Counted from the first letter of the stretch, positions 16,491 through 26,113 are shown. The stretch: 64,000 nt of DNA from Microbacterium sp. zg-B96 (GCF_030246865.1 NZ_CP126738.1:248001-312000), one strand, 5' to 3'. Made by a program: numbers and translations. Notes: generated by a model from the letters alone, not told the origin.

Positions 16491-19022
16491 ATGTTCGAGA
16501 GATTTACGGACCGTGCCCGTCGCGTGGTTGTGCTCGCCCAAGAAGAGGCGAAGATGCTCAACCACAACTACATCGGCACCGAGCACATCCTGCTCGGCCT
16601 CATCCACGAGGGCGAGGGGGTGGCCGCCAAGGCGCTCGAATCGCTGGGTATTTCGCTGGATGCCGTGCGCGAGCAGGTGCAGGACATCATCGGGCAGGGC
16701 CAGCAGCAGCCGACGGGGCACATCCCGTTCACGCCGCGTGCCAAGAAGGTGCTCGAGCTGTCTCTGCGCGAGGCGCTGCAGCTGGGCCACAACTACATCG
16801 GTACCGAGCACATCCTGCTCGGGCTGATCCGCGAGGGCGAAGGCGTCGCCGCGCAGGTGCTGGTCAAGCTCGGCGCGGACCTGAACAAGGTGCGCCAGCA
16901 GGTCATCCAGCTGCTCAGTGGCTACCAGGGCAAGGAGCCCGCAGGCGTCGCCGCCGGGCCCGGTGAGCAGAGCTCGCCCGCCCAGGGCGGGTCGGCGGTG
17001 CTGGACCAGTTCGGCCGCAACCTCACCCAGGCAGCCCGCGACAACAAGCTCGACCCGGTGATCGGCCGCGAGAAGGAGATCGAGCGGGTCATGCAGATCC
17101 TCTCGCGCCGCTCGAAGAACAACCCGGTCCTCATCGGCGAACCCGGCGTCGGCAAGACTGCCGTCGTCGAGGGGCTCGCGCAGGCGATCGTCAAGGGCGA
17201 GGTGCCCGAGACGCTGAAGGACAAGCAGGTCTACTCGCTGGACCTCGGGTCGCTCATCGCGGGGTCCCGCTACCGCGGTGACTTCGAGGAGCGCCTGAAG
17301 AAGGTCACCAAGGAGATCCGCACCCGCGGCGACATCATCGTGTTCATCGACGAGATCCACACCCTCGTCGGTGCAGGTGCGGCCGAGGGCGCGATCGACG
17401 CGGCATCCATCCTCAAGCCCCTGCTCGCCCGCGGTGAACTGCAGACGATCGGTGCGACCACGCTGGACGAGTACCGCAAGCACTTCGAGAAGGATGCCGC
17501 GCTGGAGCGCCGTTTCCAGCCGATCCAGGTTGCCGAGCCGAGCCTGCCCCACGCGATCAACATCCTCAAGGGCCTGCGCGACCGGTACGAGGCGCACCAC
17601 AAGGTGCAGATCACCGACGGCGCGATCGTCGCGGCGGCCAACCTGGCCGACCGCTATGTCAGCGACCGCTTCCTCCCCGACAAGGCCATCGACCTGATCG
17701 ACGAAGCAGGCGCCCGCCTGCGCCTGTCGATCCTGTCGAGCCCGCCCGAGCTGCGCGAGTTCGACGAGAAGATCGCCAAGGTCCGCGAGGACAAGGAGCG
17801 CGCCAGCGAGGAGCAGGACTTCGAGAAGGCCGCGTCGCTGCGCGACGAGGAGAAGTCCCTGCTCGCCGAGCGGCTGCGCCTGGAGAAGCAGTGGCGCTCC
17901 GGTGACGTCGCCAGCCACGCGGTGGTCGACGAGGGTCTGATCGCCGAGGTGCTCGCTCAGGCCACCGGCATCCCGGTGTTCAAGCTCACCGAGGAGGAGT
18001 CCAGCCGCCTGGTCTTCATGGAGAAGGCGCTGCACCAGCGCGTCATCGGCCAGGACGAGGCGATCGCGGCGCTGTCGCGCACGATCCGTCGTCAGCGCGC
18101 CGGGCTCAAGGACCCCAAGCGCCCCTCCGGCTCGTTCATCTTCGCCGGCCCCACGGGCGTCGGAAAGACCGAGCTGGCCAAGGCGCTGGCGGAGTTCCTC
18201 TTCGACGACGAGCACGCGCTGATCTCGCTCGACATGAGCGAGTTCGGTGAGAAGCACACCGTCTCGCGCCTGTTCGGAGCCCCTCCCGGGTTCGTCGGGT
18301 TCGAAGAGGGCGGTCAGCTCACCGAGAAGGTGCGCCGGAAGCCCTTCTCGGTCGTGCTGTTCGATGAGATCGAGAAGGCTCACCCTGACATCTTCAACTC
18401 GCTGCTGCAGATCCTGGAGGAGGGACGCCTGACCGACGGTCAGGGCCGCGTCATCGACTTCAAGAACACTGTGATCATCATGACGACAAACCTCGGTTCG
18501 TCGGCGATCGCGGGCGGCCCGGTGGGCTTCCAGGTGGAGGGCAACGCGCAGACGTCGTACGACCGGATGAAGGGCAAGGTGGACGAGGAGCTCAAGCGGC
18601 ACTTCAAGCCCGAGTTCCTCAACCGTCTCGATGACATCATCGTGTTCCCGCAGCTGAACAAGGACGAACTGCGTCAGATCGTCGGCCTGTTCACCAAGCG
18701 TCTGAGCGAGCGCCTGCTCGACCGCGACATGACGCTGGAGCTGTCGCCGGCCGCGGCGGACCGTCTCATCGAGATCGGCTTCGACCCGACGCTGGGGGCC
18801 CGGCCGCTGCGCCGCGCCATGCAGCGCGAGATCGAGGACCAGCTCAGTGAGCGGATCCTGCACGGCGAGCTCCACGCCGGCGACCACGTGAAGGTCGATT
18901 CGAACGCCACCGGATTCACCTTCGAGAGCGCCCCGCGCGGCGAGAAGGTCGCGGTAGGCGTGGGTACGGCGGGCGAGATTGCCGCGACCCCCGACCTGAT
19001 CGCAGGCGGAGACACCGCGTAA
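16491..19022 (+). CDS. clpC: ATP-dependent Clp protease ATP-binding subunit ClpC
   Basis: 843 residues. ClpC is the AAA+ unfoldase that feeds proteins to ClpP. It has two N-terminal Clp_N repeats (each with [12 protein letters not shown]), an AAA+ module 1 with Walker A GEPGVGKT at residue 217, and a middle domain with a UVR-like coiled segment (about 425-458). AAA+ module 2 follows with Walker [10 protein letters not shown] at about 553, then the D2-small domain. The start at 16491 is chosen for GAAGGAG 6 bases upstream and because [13 protein letters not shown] is the conserved N-terminus; the frame is open further upstream. A strong terminator follows. Single gene with its own promoter. 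Confidence 0.97.
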   Translation: MFERFTDRARRVVVLAQEEAKMLNHNYIGTEHILLGLIHEGEGVAAKALESLGISLDAVREQVQDIIGQGQQQPTGHIPFTPRAKKVLELSLREALQLGHNYIGTEHILLGLIREGEGVAAQVLVKLGADLNKVRQQVIQLLSGYQGKEPAGVAAGPGEQSSPAQGGSAVLDQFGRNLTQAARDNKLDPVIGREKEIERVMQILSRRSKNNPVLIGEPGVGKTAVVEGLAQAIVKGEVPETLKDKQVYSLDLGSLIAGSRYRGDFEERLKKVTKEIRTRGDIIVFIDEIHTLVGAGAAEGAIDAASILKPLLARGELQTIGATTLDEYRKHFEKDAALERRFQPIQVAEPSLPHAINILKGLRDRYEAHHKVQITDGAIVAAANLADRYVSDRFLPDKAIDLIDEAGARLRLSILSSPPELREFDEKIAKVREDKERASEEQDFEKAASLRDEEKSLLAERLRLEKQWRSGDVASHAVVDEGLIAEVLAQATGIPVFKLTEEESSRLVFMEKALHQRVIGQDEAIAALSRTIRRQRAGLKDPKRPSGSFIFAGPTGVGKTELAKALAEFLFDDEHALISLDMSEFGEKHTVSRLFGAPPGFVGFEEGGQLTEKVRRKPFSVVLFDEIEKAHPDIFNSLLQILEEGRLTDGQGRVIDFKNTVIIMTTNLGSSAIAGGPVGFQVEGNAQTSYDRMKGKVDEELKRHFKPEFLNRLDDIIVFPQLNKDELRQIVGLFTKRLSERLLDRDMTLELSPAAADRLIEIGFDPTLGARPLRRAMQREIEDQLSERILHGELHAGDHVKVDSNATGFTFESAPRGEKVAVGVGTAGEIAATPDLIAGGDTA

Positions 19023-19040
19023 GGATCACCACACGACAGA

Positions 19041-19075
19041 AGAGCGGATGCCACCCGGCATCCGCTCTTCTTCGT
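19041..19075 (+). terminator. Intrinsic terminator of clpC
   Basis: A perfect 13-bp stem, AAGAGCGGATGCC (19041-19053) with 19058-19070, has a 4-nt loop and is followed by CTTCGTTT. It lies between convergent genes. The stem is built from the GGATGCC/GGCATCC word common in this genome. Confidence 0.85.
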
Positions 19076-19076
19076 T

Positions 19077-19958
19077 TCAGGCCGAGACGGGCGCGACGTC
19101 GACCGACACGCGCAGCGTCGAGGTCTTCGCCTCGGTCACGATGATGCCCTTCACCGGCGACACATCACCGTAGTCCCGGCCCCACGCCACCGTGACGTAC
19201 CGGTCATCGGCCCACTGGTCGTTGGTGGGGTCGATCGCGAGCCACTCGTCGGTGCCGGGGACCCACACCGCCAGCCACGCGTGCGACGCGTCGGCACCGA
19301 ACACCCGCTCCTTGCCGGGCGGCGGCTGGGTCGCCAGATACCCGCTGACGTATCGGGCGGCCACGCCGTGGCCGCGCAGGCACGCCAGCGCGAGGTGGGC
19401 GAAGTCCTGGCACACCCCGGCGCGCGTGCGCAGCACGTCGGCGACGGTGCTGGTGACGGTCGTGGCGGTGCTGTCGTAGGCGAAGTCGGCGTGGATGCGG
19501 CGCATCAGGTCGGTCACCGCTTCACCGAGCGGTCGGCCGGGCAGAAGGGATGCCGCGGCGTAGTGCGTCGCCTCGGGCACGTGCGCCGCCCGGGCGGATT
19601 CCAGCGCGTACTCGGTGGCCCGCCAGGCGCCCGGTGTCTGCGGGTGGTGCAGCGGCCGGGCCCGCTCCCACGGCTGCGCGAGGACCTGCTCGTCGTACGC
19701 GGGCGGGTCGACGGTGACATCGCTGGATGCTTCGATCACGAGGGTGCCGTGCGGGTCGGTGAGGTGGAAGTAGGTCACGGAGTTGCCGAAGTAGTCCACG
19801 TCCCCGCTCACGTCGCCCGGATTCGGATCGACGGTCACCGCGTGGTCGTGCACGCGCTGCCACGGCAGGTCGCGGGGCACCAGGTGGAACAGCCCCACGC
19901 TGTCTTCGACCTCCGCGCTGTACGCGTAGGCGGTGCGGTGCCACACCCGGTACCTCAT
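19077..19958 (-). CDS. Transglutaminase-like protein
   Basis: 293 residues. The N-terminal beta domain (MRYRVWHRTAYAYS onward, the bacterial transglutaminase-like N domain) is followed by a transglutaminase-like cysteine protease core. The catalytic triad is visible as Cys in GVCQDFAHLAL, His in ASHAWLAVW and Asp in IDPTNDQ. No signal peptide. The start overlaps the stop of the upstream ATP-grasp/alpha-E gene by 4 bases. These two families are co-encoded across bacteria and are suspected to make or cleave isopeptide or peptide bonds together, but the reaction is not established. Confidence 0.88.
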   Translation of the reverse strand: MRYRVWHRTAYAYSAEVEDSVGLFHLVPRDLPWQRVHDHAVTVDPNPGDVSGDVDYFGNSVTYFHLTDPHGTLVIEASSDVTVDPPAYDEQVLAQPWERARPLHHPQTPGAWRATEYALESARAAHVPEATHYAAASLLPGRPLGEAVTDLMRRIHADFAYDSTATTVTSTVADVLRTRAGVCQDFAHLALACLRGHGVAARYVSGYLATQPPPGKERVFGADASHAWLAVWVPGTDEWLAIDPTNDQWADDRYVTVAWGRDYGDVSPVKGIIVTEAKTSTLRVSVDVAPVSA

Positions 19959-22492
19959 GCGCGGGCCTGCTCTTCGATCAGGGCCAGCGACGACAGCGCC
20001 AGCGGCGGGGGACCGCTTTCGAAGTGCACGTGCGCGACGGCCTCGGCCAGCTGCTCGAGCTGGGCGATGGCATCGACGAGGAACTCCGTCAGCGCCGAGC
20101 GGTGCTCGCCGTCCGCTGCCGTCAACGCGGCGATGTCGGCGCTCGCCAGTTCCCGCTCGAGGTGCTCGCGCAGCCGCTCCGGGCGGGTCGATCCGGTCGA
20201 GGCGGGCATGGCCGCGAGGTGGGTGCCCAGGGCATCGAGCGAGAACATGAGCGAGCGGGGGTTGTCGCGATCCAGCAGCAGCAGGTCGAGGGCGTCGGCG
20301 GTGCGCAGCGACCCGCGGTAGCGGCGGCGGTAGGTGACGATGCTCTCCGCCGCCGTCAGCATGGCCTCCAGCACCTCGCGGTCGGCACGGATGGCGCGGC
20401 GGCGCGTCGCGGTGCCCACCAGCAGATGGCACAGCTGCAGGGCGCGCTCCAGGCACCGCCCTGCTTCGATCATGTGCCAGCCGGAGTCGCGCATCATGCT
20501 CGCCGTGACGCCCTGCAGCGACAGCACCGCGGTGAGCATGCGCCCGGCTGATTCCGCGGTGCGGTGGGCGTGGGGCGCGGAGCGCAGCGCGCGGGTGGCG
20601 CGGTCGACGTTCGAGAACACCCGCCAGGTGTCGCCGGAGAGCTGGTCGCGCACGCCCTCCAGGGCATCGCGCAGGCGCGCGACGGCATGGGCGGCGCTGC
20701 CGAGGCGGTCGGTGTCCAGCAGCAGGGAGCGCAGCTCGGCATCCGGATCCGCGAACCGGCTGCCCGCCAGCCGGTGCAGTGCGTCCAGCAGCACCCGTGT
20801 GCTCTCCATCGCCTCCGGGCCGTGGTGGCCGCTGATCTGCTCCAGCTGGTGGTGCGCGGTCAGCAGCAGGCGCAGCAGGTCCTCTGCGCGTTCGGCGTAC
20901 CGCCCCGCCCAGTACATGTCCGCCAGGGCGCGCGGCGCAAGTGTCGGCACGGAGGGGCCGAAGGCCAGGGGCACGCTCTCGACGAGACCCTGGTCCGGAT
21001 CGTCCGCCGAGGCCTTGAGGACCCATACGTCCTTGGTGGTCGGCCGCGCCTCGATGCCGCTGCGCACCGTCGCCAGCCCGCCGACGAGCGGGCGGTATGC
21101 CGACCCGTAGCGGAGGGTGAAGCTGCGGAAGACCAGCGGTCGCGCGGCGGCTCGAGTGCCGCCCGCCCATACCGGGGCCTGCGACAGCGGCAGCAGGTCC
21201 TGGCCGACGTAGCGATAGGGGGCGGCGAGGATGCCGGCGGTCAGCTCGGCCGCGTCGGCTCCGGACAGCGCCGCACGGGTTTCGTCGATCGTCCGCACGA
21301 TCAGGTGCGGGTCGCCTGCGGCGATGCGCTCGAGTACGCGTTCCCGTGCATCGGGGTCGCCGCACCACAGCGTCCCCACCGACGGCAGCCGCAGCTGTTC
21401 TCCCAGCAGCATCTCGCACGCGGCGGGGAGGAACGGCATGAGCGCCGGGTTCTCCAGCACTCCCGCGCCGAGTCCATTGACCAGGCGCACGCGCCCGCGC
21501 CGGACCGCTTCGGCAAGGCCCGCCACGCCGAGCCGGGAGTCGGCCCGCATCTCCAGCGGGTCGCACCACTCGGCATCCACGCGTCGCACGATCACGTCGA
21601 CGCGCTCCCGCGGCGGGGTGCTCGGCCAGCCGGCCGGCTTCATCCACACCCAGCCGTCGCGCACGACCAGGTCGCTGCCCTGAACCAGCGGCATGCCGAG
21701 CGCATTGGCGAGGAACGCCTGGTCGAAGGCCGTCTCGGAGTGGGGGCCGGGGGAGAGCACCACGACCTGCGGTGAGGCGACGCCGGGGGCCGAATCCAGC
21801 AACGAGGCACGCAGAGCCGAGAAGTACGGCTCCATCCGGTGCAGGTCGCTCTCCTGGTACAGATCGGGCAGCACCTGCGCGATCACGCGGCGGTTCTCCA
21901 TGGCGTACCCGAGACCCGACGGCGCCTGCACGCGGTCGGCCAGCACGTGCCACTCGCCGTCGGCGTCGCGGCCGAGGTCGGTGGCCGACAGCAGGAGCGG
22001 CTGCATGTCGATGACGCCGGGACGGGCCACCGGCCGGGCGAACCCGGAGTGGCCGAACACGGTCGCGGCGGGCACCGTGCCGGAGGACAGCAGCGTCTGC
22101 GGGCCGTACAGGTCACTCAGCACGGCGTTGAGCAGCTCGGCGCGCTGAGCCAGCCCCACGTCCAGCCGCGCCCACGTGGGGGCGTCGATCACGAGCGGCA
22201 TCGGGTCGAGCTGCCACGGCTGGGCGCCGGCATCCGGGGTCACATACGTCACGCCGTCATCGGCGAGGAACCGGGTGATCTCACCCTCCACGCGGCGCAG
22301 CTCGTCGGGGGTGAGGGCAAGAGCCAGGTCTGCCATGGCCTTCCACCCCGGGCGCAGCCCGCCGTCGGGGGAGATGACCTCGTCGTACCGCGCCACGGCA
22401 TCCGGGGCGAAAACCCCGTCGTGGCTCGCCGGTACGGCGAACGGCAGCGTCGGCTGGGTCACCGCCGTCGCATAATCGCGCAGCACACTCAC
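19955..22492 (-). CDS. Fused circularly permuted ATP-grasp type 2 and alpha-E protein
   Basis: 845 residues. The first part (about 1-500) is the circularly permuted ATP-grasp type 2 domain, with YDEVISPDGGLRPGW, the acidic segment after VVVLSPGPHSETAFDQAFLA, and VRLVNGLGAGVLENPALMPF. The second part (about 520-845) is the helical alpha-E domain (ADMYWAGRYAERAEDLLRLL and HMIEAGRCLERALQLCHLLV). In many bacteria these are two genes, so the fusion fixes a one-to-one complex. The GTG start has GGAGGAGG 10-12 bases upstream. It is coupled to the transglutaminase gene. ATP-grasp enzymes form amide bonds, so a peptide ligase role is likely but its substrate is unknown. Confidence 0.88.
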   Translation of the reverse strand: MSVLRDYATAVTQPTLPFAVPASHDGVFAPDAVARYDEVISPDGGLRPGWKAMADLALALTPDELRRVEGEITRFLADDGVTYVTPDAGAQPWQLDPMPLVIDAPTWARLDVGLAQRAELLNAVLSDLYGPQTLLSSGTVPAATVFGHSGFARPVARPGVIDMQPLLLSATDLGRDADGEWHVLADRVQAPSGLGYAMENRRVIAQVLPDLYQESDLHRMEPYFSALRASLLDSAPGVASPQVVVLSPGPHSETAFDQAFLANALGMPLVQGSDLVVRDGWVWMKPAGWPSTPPRERVDVIVRRVDAEWCDPLEMRADSRLGVAGLAEAVRRGRVRLVNGLGAGVLENPALMPFLPAACEMLLGEQLRLPSVGTLWCGDPDARERVLERIAAGDPHLIVRTIDETRAALSGADAAELTAGILAAPYRYVGQDLLPLSQAPVWAGGTRAAARPLVFRSFTLRYGSAYRPLVGGLATVRSGIEARPTTKDVWVLKASADDPDQGLVESVPLAFGPSVPTLAPRALADMYWAGRYAERAEDLLRLLLTAHHQLEQISGHHGPEAMESTRVLLDALHRLAGSRFADPDAELRSLLLDTDRLGSAAHAVARLRDALEGVRDQLSGDTWRVFSNVDRATRALRSAPHAHRTAESAGRMLTAVLSLQGVTASMMRDSGWHMIEAGRCLERALQLCHLLVGTATRRRAIRADREVLEAMLTAAESIVTYRRRYRGSLRTADALDLLLLDRDNPRSLMFSLDALGTHLAAMPASTGSTRPERLREHLERELASADIAALTAADGEHRSALTEFLVDAIAQLEQLAEAVAHVHFESGPPPLALSSLALIEEQARA

Positions 22493-22601
22493 GCCTTCGG
22501 ACCTCCTCCGGTCGGTGAGCGGCGCCGGTCAGCGCGCGCTATGAAACTTACCGGAGGAGCGGCGGGCACCGCGGCACGGCGGCCCGGTCCAGGCGGCGGC
22601 G

Positions 22602-22607
22602 TAGGGT
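22602..22607 (+). promoter_or_regulatory. Leaderless promoter (-10 TAGGGT)
   Basis: TAGGGT ends 6 nt before the GTG at 22614. Confidence 0.55.
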
Positions 22608-22613
22608 GAGACG

Positions 22614-23114
22614 GTGAGCAGTTTCACCGTCCGCGCCGCACGTACCTCCGACGTCCGCGGCATCCTGGCGATGCTCGACCCCTATGTGCAGCGGCGCATT
22701 CTGCTCGGCAAGGACATCGTCGTACTGTACGAATCGGTGCAGCAGTTCGTCGTCGCCGAATCCGACGGTGTGCTCGTCGGGTGCGGCGCGCTGCACGTGC
22801 TGTGGGAAGACCTCGGTGAGGTGCGCACGCTCATCGTGGTGGACGACTGGCTGCACCGTGGCGTCGGCCGCGCGATCGTCGATCACCTCGAGAACGACGC
22901 CCGGGAACTGGGCCTGTCGCGGCTGTTCTGCCTCACGTTCGAGGTGGACTTCTTCCGCGCCCGCGGTTTCGCGCCCATCGGCGAGCACATCGTCGACCCC
23001 GACGTGTACTCCCAGCTGCTGCGCAGCCCCGACGAGGGCATCGCCGAGTTCCTCGATCTGGCGCACGTGAAGCCGAACACCCTCGGCAACACGCGCATGC
23101 TCAAGCACCTGTAA
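22614..23114 (+). CDS. Amino-acid N-acetyltransferase, ArgA-like GNAT
   Basis: 166 residues, a single GNAT domain like the short actinobacterial N-acetylglutamate synthases (Mycobacterium ArgA type). These make N-acetylglutamate, the first step of arginine synthesis. The acetyl-CoA site is VDDWLHRGVGRAIVDHLE (about residues 76-93); then RLFCLTFEVDFFRARGF, typical for ArgA, and a C-terminal KPNTLGNTRMLKHL. The GTG start is 6 nt after TAGGGT, so the mRNA is probably leaderless. The gene stands alone among unrelated core genes. Confidence 0.85.
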   Translation: MSSFTVRAARTSDVRGILAMLDPYVQRRILLGKDIVVLYESVQQFVVAESDGVLVGCGALHVLWEDLGEVRTLIVVDDWLHRGVGRAIVDHLENDARELGLSRLFCLTFEVDFFRARGFAPIGEHIVDPDVYSQLLRSPDEGIAEFLDLAHVKPNTLGNTRMLKHL

Positions 23115-23153
23115 AACGCCGCGCGCCCGCCGCGCGGGCAGGATGCCGCGACG

Positions 23154-23159
23154 TAGCCT
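23154..23159 (+). promoter_or_regulatory. Leaderless promoter (-10 TAGCCT)
   Basis: TAGCCT ends 6 nt before the ATG at 23166, with no Shine-Dalgarno in between. Confidence 0.6.
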
Positions 23160-23165
23160 AGAGCC

Positions 23166-23843
23166 ATGTCCGATCCCGTCCGTCGCCGGCATTCCCCCGC
23201 CGTCTATCGTCGTCGCCGGCTGCTGGTGCTGCTGGCGGCGATCGTCGTGATCGCCGGGATCGTGCTGCTGCTGGTGTGGCAGCCGTGGAACGCCGGCGCG
23301 AGCGGACCCGATGATCGCAAGACTCCGGTGTCGACGAGCACCCCGACATCCACCCCGACCGGCTCGCCCGCACCGTCGACCCCACCGATGCCGTCGCCCG
23401 AGGCATCCGCGTCGGAGGACACTGCCGGCGCAGTGGCGGAGTGCGAGGCGGCGGCGATCGAGGTCGCCGGGCTCACCGACAAGGACACCTACGCGGCGGG
23501 CGAGAACCCGCAGCTGTCGATCTCGCTCACCAACAACGGCGGGGTGCCCTGCACGATCAACGTCGGCACCACGACCCAGACGTTCACGATCAGCAGCGGC
23601 GACGACGTCTGGTGGCGCTCGACGGACTGCCAGACCGAGCCGAGCGACCAGATCGTGACGATCGACGCCGGGCAGAGTGTCACCAGCGCCGCGCCGCTGA
23701 CGTGGGACCGCACCCGCTCGTCGGTGTCGACCTGCGGCGAGACCGGCCGGCAGAGCGCACCAGGCGGCGGGTCGTCGTTCCACCTGCGGGTGGCGATCGG
23801 CGGGATCGAATCCACCACGAGCAAGCAGTTCCTGCTCCATTGA
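23166..23843 (+). CDS. Membrane-anchored extracytoplasmic protein, function unknown
   Basis: 225 residues. A very basic N-terminus is followed by one membrane helix (about residues 18-37, LLVLLAAIVVIAGIVLLLVW). Next come a Pro/Thr/Ser linker (about 52-85) that should span the wall, and a C-terminal beta-rich domain with four Cys. The domain layout (LSISLTNNGGVPC, then DDVWWRSTDC, then TIDAGQSVTSAAPLTW) resembles immunoglobulin-like or BsuPI-like beta sandwiches, but I do not recognise a named family. It is probably a leaderless single gene. Similar proteins are, to my knowledge, uncharacterised. Confidence 0.65.
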   Translation: MSDPVRRRHSPAVYRRRRLLVLLAAIVVIAGIVLLLVWQPWNAGASGPDDRKTPVSTSTPTSTPTGSPAPSTPPMPSPEASASEDTAGAVAECEAAAIEVAGLTDKDTYAAGENPQLSISLTNNGGVPCTINVGTTTQTFTISSGDDVWWRSTDCQTEPSDQIVTIDAGQSVTSAAPLTWDRTRSSVSTCGETGRQSAPGGGSSFHLRVAIGGIESTTSKQFLLH

Positions 23844-23883
23844 CCCGAATTCGTCGCGGGTATCTAAGAGGATTCTCACTGTT

Positions 23884-23903
23884 TGTCCCCCAAAGAGGGG
23901 ACA
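23884..23903 (+). other. Hairpin in a structured intergenic region
   Basis: TGTCCCC (23884-23890) pairs with GGGGACA (23897-23903) around a 6-nt loop. Two further TGTCCCC words follow, and TCGTACGCT occurs twice (23923-23931, 23944-23952). No coding frame is seen in 23844-24106. The gap looks like a small RNA or a mobile-repeat remnant, ending at the terminator at 24030. Confidence 0.45.
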
Positions 23904-24029
23904 GCCCGCCCGAGTGGGGGTGTCGTACGCTTATACCAAGTTCTCGTACGCTGTCCCCGCTGTCCCCAGCAGTTGAGTGAAACCCTCCCCAAGAGTTTCG
24001 CATCGGGAAATCCAGCTGCGGTGAACCAT

Positions 24030-24087
24030 GGGCCCTCTCGAGTCCCCCAGTCCCCAATGGGCGGCCCGAGAGGGCCCCTTCTTTTTG
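24030..24087 (+). terminator. Intrinsic terminator without an obvious upstream gene end
   Basis: GGGCCCTCTCG (24030-24040) pairs perfectly with CGAGAGGGCCC (24067-24077) around a 26-nt C-rich loop, followed by CTTCTTTTTG. It lies 187 bases after the nearest stop, so it may end an unannotated RNA. Confidence 0.7.
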
Positions 24088-24094
24088 TCATCGG

Positions 24095-24100
24095 TAGGCT
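24095..24100 (+). promoter_or_regulatory. Leaderless promoter (-10 TAGGCT)
   Basis: TAGGCT ends 6 nt before the ATG at 24107; it starts only 8 bases after the T run of the preceding terminator. Confidence 0.55.
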
Positions 24101-24106
24101 GGAGCG

Positions 24107-24514
24107 ATGGCCGGCAAGAAGAAAGCGAAGCCCTCGGCGTCCGAGCAGTTCCGCAACACGCAGCTGGCCGATGCACTGCAGACGCAGGACATGGCAGCCG
24201 TCGCGTTCGCGCTGCGCCACGGCCCGACGGTGGTCCCGCTCATGCGCCCGGGTCAGCGTGACAACCCGCTGGACGTCGGTGAAGTGTGGACCTACCGCGA
24301 CCCTCGCACCGGCGATATCGCGCTGCTGCTGTTCAGTGACGCGAAGAACAAGCCGGCGACGCTGCCCCCGGGTGTTGCGCTGCAGTCCCCCGGGTGGCTG
24401 CGCGCATTCCTCAGCGCCCACGAGGAGCAGATCACCACGGTGTTCTTCGACATCGCCGGACCCCACCCGCTGCAGGCGACCCCGACCGACCTCATCGCCG
24501 CGCTCGACGCGTGA
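24107..24514 (+). CDS. SseB-like domain protein
   Basis: 135 residues: a Lys-rich start (MAGKKKAKPSA), then an alpha/beta unit resembling the SseB N-terminal domain (QLADALQTQDMAAVAFALRH, VVPLM, VWTYRDPRTGDIALLLFSD). That domain is widespread in actinobacteria and has no agreed function. No membrane segment. The gene is convergent with radA, whose stop lies 8 bases away. Probably leaderless, with GGAG in the 6-nt gap as a possible weak ribosome site. The family call is moderate; function cannot be inferred from neighbours. Confidence 0.55.
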   Translation: MAGKKKAKPSASEQFRNTQLADALQTQDMAAVAFALRHGPTVVPLMRPGQRDNPLDVGEVWTYRDPRTGDIALLLFSDAKNKPATLPPGVALQSPGWLRAFLSAHEEQITTVFFDIAGPHPLQATPTDLIAALDA

Positions 24515-24521
24515 GCGACGC

Positions 24522-25886
24522 TCAGAACCCGGGGGAGTCGCCCGGCTCGACGCGGTGCATGCGCGGCAAGTCGCGCAACGCGTCACGCAGGGTCTTGCTC
24601 GACGCGTCGAGCACCGTGCGGTAACCCAGCCGCGCGGCCTCGCCGTGGCGCTGGTCGCGCTGGGTGACGGGCCGGATCTCGCCGGCGAGGCTGAGTTCGC
24701 CGATCGCGGCGAGCTTGGACGGCAGGGCACGGTCGCGCACGGCGCTGGCGACGGCAAGCGCGATCGCGAGGTCGGCAGCGGGCTCGGTCAGGCGCACGCC
24801 TCCCACCGTGGAGACGTAGACGTCCAGGTTGGACACCGTGATGTTCGCGCGCTTCTCGAGCACCGCGAGGATCATCGCCACCCGTGACCCGTCGACGCCG
24901 CTGACGATGCGCCGCGGGTTGGGCGCACCGGTGGCCATAGTCAGCGCCTGCACCTCGACCGGCAGCGCGCGCCGGCCCTCGAGGGCGATCGTGACGCACG
25001 TACCGGGTTCGGGGGCGCCTTGACCGAGGAACAGCACACTCGGGTCGGGAACTTCGGCGATGCCCGCGCCGGTCATATTGAAACAGCCCACCTCGTCGGT
25101 GGCGCCGAACCGGTTCTTCAGCGCCCGCACGAACCGCAGCGACGTCTGCCGGTCGCCTTCGAAGTGGCAGACGACATCGACCAGGTGCTCGAGGATGCGC
25201 GGCCCCGCGATGGAGCCGTCCTTGGTGACGTGCCCGACGATGATCACGGGGAGGTCCCGCTCCTTCGCCACGCGGATGAGCGTGGTCGCCACTTCCCGCA
25301 CCTGCCCGGGGTGTCCCGCCATGCCGTCGGACAGTGACGAGGATACCGTCTGCACCGAGTCGACGATGAGCAGCTGCGGCTGCACCTGGTCGATGTGGCC
25401 GAGGATCGTCGCCAGGTCGGTCTCGCTGGCCAGGTACAGCTCGTCGTGCAGGGCTCCGGTGCGTTCGGCGCGCAGTCGCACCTGCCCCAGCGACTCTTCC
25501 GCGCTGACGTACAGCACCCGCCGGCCCACGCGGGCGCTCTGCGCGGCGACCTCGGTGAGCAGCGTCGACTTGCCGACACCGGGCTCGCCGGAGAGCAGGA
25601 TCGCGGCGCCGGGAACGAGTCCGCCGCCCAGCACGCGGTCGAACTCGCCGATGCCGCTGGTGGTGCGCGAGGCCTCTTGCGTCTGCACCTGCGTGATGGG
25701 CCTCGCGACGCGCGCCGCCCCGGGGGCGACGGGGGCCATGGTGCGGATGATGCCGGCCTGCTCGGCAGCCTCGACCACGGTGCCCCACTGCTGACACTCC
25801 CCGCAGCGCCCGGCCCACTTCAGGGTCGTCCAGCCGCACTCCGTGCAGCGATAGGGCGCGGTGGTCGCTGCGCGTCGTGTGGCCAT
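24522..25886 (-). CDS. radA: DNA repair protein RadA
   Basis: 454 residues. RadA is a RecA-related ATPase helping branch migration during recombination. An N-terminal zinc finger is complete (C14, C17, C28, C31). Walker A is GEPGVGKST at 100-108. The RadA-specific KNRFG motif appears as ALKNRFGATDEVG. The C-terminal Lon-protease-like domain lacks protease catalytic residues, as usual. The ATG at 25886 is preceded by TAGCCT with a 6-nt gap and no Shine-Dalgarno, so it is probably leaderless. In actinobacteria radA is typically found in the clpC region. Confidence 0.96.
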   Translation of the reverse strand: MATRRAATTAPYRCTECGWTTLKWAGRCGECQQWGTVVEAAEQAGIIRTMAPVAPGAARVARPITQVQTQEASRTTSGIGEFDRVLGGGLVPGAAILLSGEPGVGKSTLLTEVAAQSARVGRRVLYVSAEESLGQVRLRAERTGALHDELYLASETDLATILGHIDQVQPQLLIVDSVQTVSSSLSDGMAGHPGQVREVATTLIRVAKERDLPVIIVGHVTKDGSIAGPRILEHLVDVVCHFEGDRQTSLRFVRALKNRFGATDEVGCFNMTGAGIAEVPDPSVLFLGQGAPEPGTCVTIALEGRRALPVEVQALTMATGAPNPRRIVSGVDGSRVAMILAVLEKRANITVSNLDVYVSTVGGVRLTEPAADLAIALAVASAVRDRALPSKLAAIGELSLAGEIRPVTQRDQRHGEAARLGYRTVLDASSKTLRDALRDLPRMHRVEPGDSPGF

Positions 25887-25892
25887 GCATTC

Positions 25893-25898
25893 AGGCTA
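25893..25898 (-). promoter_or_regulatory. Leaderless promoter of radA (-10 TAGCCT)
   Basis: On the minus strand TAGCCT is followed by GAATGC and then the ATG at 25886. Confidence 0.6.
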
Positions 25899-26113
25899 CG
25901 GGGCGGGTCGGACACCGGCGTCCGCCGCGCGGGAGCAGATGATAGCGGCGCGGACGCGCCCCGGAAAATCGACCCCTCGCAATGTTTCGGGACGGTAAAC
26001 CCTCGCGCCGAACGGCGTCATTTGGCGAGGTGCGGTATCGCGCAACCCATAGCGTGGTGAGCGATGCGCTTGTCGCGTCCACCCCCCACACCGTTGTTCC
26101 AAGGAGTTCCGTC

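Noticed and set aside
16443..18887. Long minus-strand open frame opposite clpC
   Set aside because: Antisense shadow of clpC; composition is unlike a protein and no start signal is present.
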